Shown: in pieces, positions 14,594-19,467 of the stretch
How the letters are laid out: every line of letters begins with the position of its first letter
Numbering within the stretch: position 1 is the stretch's first letter
Assembly (NCBI GenBank): GCA_003448685.1
Contig: DLXW01000010.1
Span: 18,845-38,311 of the forward strand
Length of the DNA: 19,467 nt
Direction of reading: 5' to 3'
From: Cyanothece sp. UBA12306
Lineage (GTDB): Bacteria; Cyanobacteriota; Cyanobacteriia; Cyanobacteriales; Microcystaceae
Notes under the pieces: generated by a model
Databases searched by the model: none
What the model was told of the DNA's origin: nothing
What the model saw: only the letters and a program-made list of their open reading frames with translations
Position numbers and translations under genes: made by a program

Positions 14594-17500
14594 TGACTTA
14601 TCAAACGGATAACTTTCTGGATTTTCTCAAAAATACTGCTCCTTTTGACCAACTTTCCCAGTCTGACATCAAAAAATTGGCTGAAATGAGTCAAACCTGG
14701 CGTTATCGCATGGGACAGGTCATCCTAATGCGCGGTAAAATGCCATCTGGTATTACAATTCTCGTCGAAGGAAAGGCTCGACTTTTGGGTTACGATCCAA
14801 GGACAAAAATGCCTTTAACCTTAGAATTACTAAGGTCTGGAGCGATTATTGGCGGTGTTAACTTAATTAGAGGGATACCCTGTGAAACGGTGATCGCCTC
14901 TACTGAATGTCTTACCATCACGATTGAGCAAACAGCATTTAAAGAATTATTACAACAAGATGGAGCTATTAAAGCATTTTTGCGAGATCAATCTAGCTTA
15001 CTCGAATTATTTGAACTTTTAGGCCAACAACTCGAACAAGAAGCCCAAGGAACCGGCAACCTGAAACAATGGACCAAAGAAATCCTGCCTAATACTCAAA
15101 TTTATTATCTGAACCCAGGAAAATTAGCTCCCGAAGACCTCATTCCTTTACAAGATTCTGATACCCTTTGGTTAGTTAGTGGTGGTGGAGAAATTACTGG
15201 TTGTCCCGTAGGCACTCAAATTAATCAAAACGGTAACATTCCTTTGCTAGAAGTAACTGGAGATCAACCGGTACGATTAATGGGTTTACCGAAAATTCAA
15301 TGGGAAAACCTCAAACATCTTGATCAAGAATCAACCGATGAAGAAAATCAGCTTTCCCCCTCTGATGGCGATCGCGAAAGCGATTCCTCAATGTCGGCAA
15401 CCCCAGAGGATATTCCCTATGCTGAAGCAGAATTAGTCGGAACAGACGTTAAACTAAATTTAGAAAAAGAATTAAGGCGAAAAGGTAAGGGTTATCCAAT
15501 AATTCGAGGGAATAAACCTTTGGGCATTGGTCTAGCCTGTTTCCAAATGCTCAGCCAATATTTTGGGATGCCCTTTCGTCGAGATGTGATCCGCCGCATT
15601 CTAGCAGATCAATTGCAACGGACTGGCAGTTTGTCCTTACCCCTATGTGGGGCAATTGTCGAATTAATGGGGCTGACGGCTCAATTAATTACAATTCCAG
15701 CCAAATCCTTTACCCAACTGAAAACCCCAGCCTTAATTAACTGGCAAGATAGTCTAGCAGTACTTTATGAAGTCAGTGATCAAGAGATCATTGTTGGTGT
15801 CCCCGAATTGGGTTTAATCCGAAAAAGTCCCGAAGATTTTTTTAAAACTTGGGGCGAACAAGGAGAAGTCTTACTACTGCAAGCCACCAAAAACACTCCC
15901 CAACAAAGGTTTGGCCTCCATTGGTTTATTCCTTCTTTGATTAAATATCGTCGGGTTTTAATTGAAGTCTTCATCGCTTCTTTTTTCGTTCAAGTCTTCG
16001 GTTTAGCCAATCCCTTGATGATTCAAGTAATCATCGATAAAGTGATTGTGCAAAATAGTGCGGATACCCTCCAAGTATTAGGGGTTTTTCTCTTAATTAT
16101 TGCCATTTTTGAAGCAGTATTAACAACTCTACGAACCTATCTTTTTGTTGATACCACCAATCGCATTGACATGAGTTTGGGTTCAGAAATTATTGATCAT
16201 CTACTAAGATTACCTTTACGCTACTTTGAACGGCGACCCGTAGGGGAAATTTCCACCAGGGTTAATGAACTAGAAAATATCCGCCAGTTTCTCACCGGAA
16301 CCGCCCTAACGGTCGTACTCGATGCCGTATTTTCTGTGGTATACATTGTCGTAATGGTCATTTATAGTCCCCTGTTGACCTTAGTGGCCTTGGCTATTGT
16401 TCCCGTTTTTATCGCGATGACTTTAGTCTTTTCGCCGACAATTCGCCGTCAACTGCGGACTAAAGCAGAACGCAACGCCCAAACTCAATCCTATTTGGTA
16501 GAGGTAATGTCAGGAATTCAAACCGTCAAAGCTCAAAATATTGAACTGCGATCGCGTTGGCAATGGCAAGATAAATACTCCCGTTATGTCTCGTCTGGGT
16601 TTAATACGGTGATTACTTCGACCCTTGCTTCCTCTACCAGTAATTTTTTGAATAAACTCTCCGGTTTATTGGTCTTGTGGGTGGGGGCTTATTTGGTCCT
16701 AGAAGGAGAACTAACTTTAGGGCAATTAATCGCTTTCCGTATTATTTCTAGCTATGTAACCTCACCTATTTTACGACTGACTCAACTGTGGCAGAATTTT
16801 CAAGAAACCGCTCTTTCTTTAGAACGATTAGCAGATATTGTCGATACACCCCAAGAAGCAGAACGAGATCGCCAAAATATCCCCATGCCTTTAATTAAAG
16901 GGGCGGTTAAATACGAAAACATCTGTTTCCGCTTTAAACAACACGGGCCACTGCAACTGTACAACGTTAATCTTGAGTTTCCAGCAGGAACCTTTGTTGC
17001 CATTGTCGGACAAAGTGGGGCGGGCAAAAGTACCCTAACTAAATTGATTTCACGACTGTATGAAGCAGAATCGGGACGAATACTGATTGATGCCTATGAT
17101 ATCTCTAAAGTAGAACTGTATTCTCTTCGTCGTCAAGTGGGAGTGGTTCCCCAAGAAACCTTACTATTTGATGGTACGGTACAGGAAAATATAGCTTTAA
17201 CTAACCCTGACGCTAGTATAGAAGAAATTATTGAAGCTGCCACCGTTGCGGTTGCCCATGAATTTATTATGACCTTGCCCAATGGCTACAATACCAAAGT
17301 TGGGGAAAGGGGCGCTTCCTTATCAGGGGGACAAAGACAACGCATTGCCATCGCCCGTTCCGTGCTGCAAAATCCCCGCATTCTAGTCCTGGATGAAGCT
17401 ACCAGTGCCTTGGATTATGCCACAGAACAACAAGTTTGTTTAAATCTATTGAAAGCGTTTAGCGATCGCACCGTTTTCTTTATTACTCACCGTTTGGGTA

Positions 17501-17631
17501 CTATTAGAAATGCGGATGTCATTGTGATGATGGATGCTGGATCAGTGGTGGAAGAGGGAACCCATGAGGAGTTAATGGCTATGAAAGGACGATACTACTA
17601 CCTTTATCAACAACAAGAAGCCAATCAATAG
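14593..17631 (+). CDS. HlyB-type ABC exporter with CRP-like and degenerate C39-like domains
   Basis: The 1012-residue protein has a cyclic-nucleotide-binding-like domain (about 12-135), a linker region (150-285), a C39-peptidase-like domain (about 295-435), a six-helix exporter domain (about 450-745) and an ABC ATPase (about 770-1005). ATPase motifs are complete: Walker A GQSGAGKST 806-814, Q-loop Gln854, signature LSGGQ 910-914, Walker B ILVLDE 930-935 and H-loop His966. The C39 triad is lost: where active enzymes have DCG, His and Asp, this one has Gly311-Ile312, Ser387 and Val403. It thus resembles the HlyB C39-like domain, which docks RTX substrates without cleaving them. The CRP-like domain lacks the phosphate-binding Glu/Arg pattern (Gly88 and Cys97 instead), so cNMP binding is doubtful. 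Length and layout recall Synechocystis Sll1180, linked to S-layer/protein secretion; this is from memory. It should sit in the inner membrane with the HlyD-like product. Confidence 0.93.
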   Translation: MTYQTDNFLDFLKNTAPFDQLSQSDIKKLAEMSQTWRYRMGQVILMRGKMPSGITILVEGKARLLGYDPRTKMPLTLELLRSGAIIGGVNLIRGIPCETVIASTECLTITIEQTAFKELLQQDGAIKAFLRDQSSLLELFELLGQQLEQEAQGTGNLKQWTKEILPNTQIYYLNPGKLAPEDLIPLQDSDTLWLVSGGGEITGCPVGTQINQNGNIPLLEVTGDQPVRLMGLPKIQWENLKHLDQESTDEENQLSPSDGDRESDSSMSATPEDIPYAEAELVGTDVKLNLEKELRRKGKGYPIIRGNKPLGIGLACFQMLSQYFGMPFRRDVIRRILADQLQRTGSLSLPLCGAIVELMGLTAQLITIPAKSFTQLKTPALINWQDSLAVLYEVSDQEIIVGVPELGLIRKSPEDFFKTWGEQGEVLLLQATKNTPQQRFGLHWFIPSLIKYRRVLIEVFIASFFVQVFGLANPLMIQVIIDKVIVQNSADTLQVLGVFLLIIAIFEAVLTTLRTYLFVDTTNRIDMSLGSEIIDHLLRLPLRYFERRPVGEISTRVNELENIRQFLTGTALTVVLDAVFSVVYIVVMVIYSPLLTLVALAIVPVFIAMTLVFSPTIRRQLRTKAERNAQTQSYLVEVMSGIQTVKAQNIELRSRWQWQDKYSRYVSSGFNTVITSTLASSTSNFLNKLSGLLVLWVGAYLVLEGELTLGQLIAFRIISSYVTSPILRLTQLWQNFQETALSLERLADIVDTPQEAERDRQNIPMPLIKGAVKYENICFRFKQHGPLQLYNVNLEFPAGTFVAIVGQSGAGKSTLTKLISRLYEAESGRILIDAYDISKVELYSLRRQVGVVPQETLLFDGTVQENIALTNPDASIEEIIEAATVAVAHEFIMTLPNGYNTKVGERGASLSGGQRQRIAIARSVLQNPRILVLDEATSALDYATEQQVCLNLLKAFSDRTVFFITHRLGTIRNADVIVMMDAGSVVEEGTHEELMAMKGRYYYLYQQQEANQ

Positions 17632-17730
17632 ACCTTGTCGTTTCAGAGTGAAGACTGTCAAAAACAATAAACAAAGGTAAGCCGTTGACCTACCATACAC
17701 AAAACAGACAACAAATAACAGGTGAAAACA

Positions 17731-19461
17731 ATGAATCAAAGTCGTGCCAACGAACATAAAGGGGCAATTGTCCATCAAAATGGCAGCAATGGCAGTAATA
17801 CCCTGACTACATCTTCAGATACGGGAAAAATTGACAATCAAAGTTTCTTATCTCCGGTTAACCCTGAACAAGCTGTTATCCTTCGTCAATCACCAGTTTG
17901 GTCACGGGGGGTTGTCTGGACTATTATTGGCGTTACCACTGCCACCGTTATTTGGGCTTCAGTAGCTTCTATCGAACAGGTGGTATCAGCCCAGGGACAA
18001 CTCAAACCCCAAGGAACGGTTAAAGAACTTCAGGCTCCTTTTGATGGAGTGGTTAAGGAAGTATTTATTGAAGATGGCGATCGCGTCAAGAAAGGGCAAA
18101 TCTTAGTAGCCATGGATTCGGAGTCCACAGAAGCGGAATTAATCTCCTTAAACAAGGTCAAAAAGTCCTTAGAACAAGAGAATCGATTCTATCGCACTTT
18201 AATGTCTACAACCCTCGAACCAGCCCAAGTTCAAGCAGCAATTATTAAACTCGAACTACCTCCAGAAGTAGCAGCTTTAGCCCTCAACCGCAGCAGCTTA
18301 CTGGCAGAAAACCAACTCTATCAAGTTCAATTGGGACAAACTGCCCCAGGAAATCAGCTAAATCCCGCAGAAATTGCCAGACTTCGAGCTGCTAGGGGGG
18401 AATTAGCTTCGAGAGCAATGGCTGCTCAATTGGAAATGGAACAACTCGAAAAACAACTAAGACAAACCCAAATCCAATTATCTGATGCCAAAAAGCAATT
18501 AAATGACGATAAAAAAGTTTTAGCTGAAATTCGAGAACGCAACAAACAAGCTAAAGCAGAAGCAGAAGAAGCTTTGAAAATTGAGGAAAGCATTCTCGGT
18601 GATGTCGAACCTTTGTTAGAAGAAGGGGCTTTAGCTAAGCTTCAAGTAGAACGACAAAAACAGTCAATCGTCGAACGCAAACAACGTTTAACCGAACAAC
18701 TGGCTAACGGAACTATTGAATATGATCGACAACGGCAACAAGTTCAAGATCGTCAAGGAGAGATTACCCGTCTGCAACAGGAAGAAAGACGGTTAGAATT
18801 AGCTATTGCCCAAGCTAAAGCTCGTTGGAATAATACGGTTATTCTGACTGAAAAAGAAGTGCGTGATAGCATCTCGGATAATAAGGAAAGAATTGCCGAA
18901 ATTGATAGTCAATTAACTAAAATAATTGTCGAAAATGCTAAAAGAATTGCTGAATTAGATAGTCAAATTAGTCGGACTAAAGTAACTTTAAAGTACCAAG
19001 AAATTAAGGCTCCTGTTGCCGGAACAGTCTTTGATTTAAAAGCGGCTCCTGGTTATGTTCCTCCCCCAAATAAAACCGAACCTTTGCTCAAAATTGTACC
19101 AGATGATAACTTAGTAGCTGAAGTAGATGTAACTAACCAAGATATCGGTTTTGTTCGCACAGGACAAAAGGCAGATGTACGCATTGACTCTTTTCCTTTT
19201 AGTGAATTTGGTGATATCAAAGGGGAAGTTTTATCGATTGGTTCTGATGCTTTAGAACCCGATGAAATTCATCGTTTTTATCGCTTTCCTACCAAAATTA
19301 AATTGGATGAACAATTTCTTGAAACATCAGACAGAGAAATTCCTTTACAATCGGGAATGTCTGTTAGTGTTAACATTAAAGTCCGAGAAAATCGCAAAGT
19401 TATTAGTTTAGTTACTGAACTCTTTACTAAGAAAGTAGAAAGTCTTAAACAAGTACGCTAA
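17731..19461 (+). CDS. HlyD-family membrane fusion (adaptor) protein
   Basis: The 576-residue protein has a polar cytoplasmic N-terminus (1-58), one transmembrane helix (about 60-80, GVVWTIIGVTTATVIWASVAS), then a lipoyl/barrel-sandwich half-motif (about 101-133, QAPFDGVVKEVFIEDGDRVKKGQ). A long coiled coil follows (about 195-410, rich in Gln/Glu/Lys/Arg), then the returning lipoyl half (EIKAPVAGTVFDLKA) and a beta-barrel C-terminus. This is the standard HlyD topology; the protein bridges the ABC exporter and a TolC-type outer-membrane channel. At about 576 residues it is longer than E. coli HlyD (478), mostly from the N-terminal tail and coiled coil. The ATG at 17731 is preceded by AGGTG with suitable spacing. 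A GTG at 17722 is possible but has no ribosome-binding site. It follows the exporter by 99 bp with no clear terminator, so co-transcription is likely. The TolC partner is not in the window. It resembles Synechocystis Sll1181, by recall. Confidence 0.92.
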   Translation: MNQSRANEHKGAIVHQNGSNGSNTLTTSSDTGKIDNQSFLSPVNPEQAVILRQSPVWSRGVVWTIIGVTTATVIWASVASIEQVVSAQGQLKPQGTVKELQAPFDGVVKEVFIEDGDRVKKGQILVAMDSESTEAELISLNKVKKSLEQENRFYRTLMSTTLEPAQVQAAIIKLELPPEVAALALNRSSLLAENQLYQVQLGQTAPGNQLNPAEIARLRAARGELASRAMAAQLEMEQLEKQLRQTQIQLSDAKKQLNDDKKVLAEIRERNKQAKAEAEEALKIEESILGDVEPLLEEGALAKLQVERQKQSIVERKQRLTEQLANGTIEYDRQRQQVQDRQGEITRLQQEERRLELAIAQAKARWNNTVILTEKEVRDSISDNKERIAEIDSQLTKIIVENAKRIAELDSQISRTKVTLKYQEIKAPVAGTVFDLKAAPGYVPPPNKTEPLLKIVPDDNLVAEVDVTNQDIGFVRTGQKADVRIDSFPFSEFGDIKGEVLSIGSDALEPDEIHRFYRFPTKIKLDEQFLETSDREIPLQSGMSVSVNIKVRENRKVISLVTELFTKKVESLKQVR

Positions 19462-19467
19462 GCTGAA

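Noticed and set aside
15475..15900. Active C39 leader peptidase of a bacteriocin-type exporter
   Set aside because: The Cys, His and Asp of the triad are absent (Ile312, Ser387, Val403); only the fold-like pattern remains.

Overview
The window looks like a chromosomal segment from a unicellular or colonial cyanobacterium. It is AT-rich and carries HIP1 palindromes (GCGATCGC); I found seven by eye, near 2564, 4095, 13901, 15368, 16548, 17462 and 18077. It encodes gene families typical of cyanobacteria: an SLH-domain OprB-type porin, a FecR-domain exported protein, a caspase-like/TIR protein, a TIR-STAND-WD40 protein, and a HlyB-type transporter of about 1012 aa with an N-terminal CRP-like domain. 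I see no tRNA, rRNA, CRISPR array or transposase gene.

Region 1 (52-5428, + strand) is a two-gene module that resembles a conflict or immune system. The first gene joins a caspase-fold domain to a C-terminal TIR domain. The second joins an N-terminal TIR domain to an nSTAND1-type P-loop NTPase, a transmembrane helix and about 14 WD40 repeats. Both catalytic positions of the caspase fold are tyrosines. The first TIR keeps the residue expected to be the NADase glutamate, while the second has alanine at that place. This suggests a split sensor/effector arrangement.

Region 2 (5425-9508, - strand) holds an SLH/OprB porin, a small exported protein and a FecR-domain exported protein. The last two share a C-terminal module of about 111 residues (about 79% identical). 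The small protein and the porin share a gapless 42-residue N-terminal segment, so the small gene looks like a mosaic of its neighbours. A 111-bp element with 30-bp terminal inverted repeats (MITE-like) separates the porin from the small gene.

Region 3 (9834-13339) holds a secreted collagen-like glycine-repeat protein (+), a WcaI-type GT4 glycosyltransferase (-) and a small lipoprotein (+).

Region 4 (13787-19461, + strand) is a compact type I secretion operon. It encodes a parvulin-type prolyl isomerase without a signal peptide, an ABC exporter with a CRP-like domain and a degenerate C39-like domain, and a HlyD/MFP adaptor. The first two genes overlap at TAATG. An outer-membrane TolC partner and the exported substrate are not in the window. 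Regions 2-4 are mostly about the cell envelope and secretion. Region 1 stands apart as the signalling or defence module.
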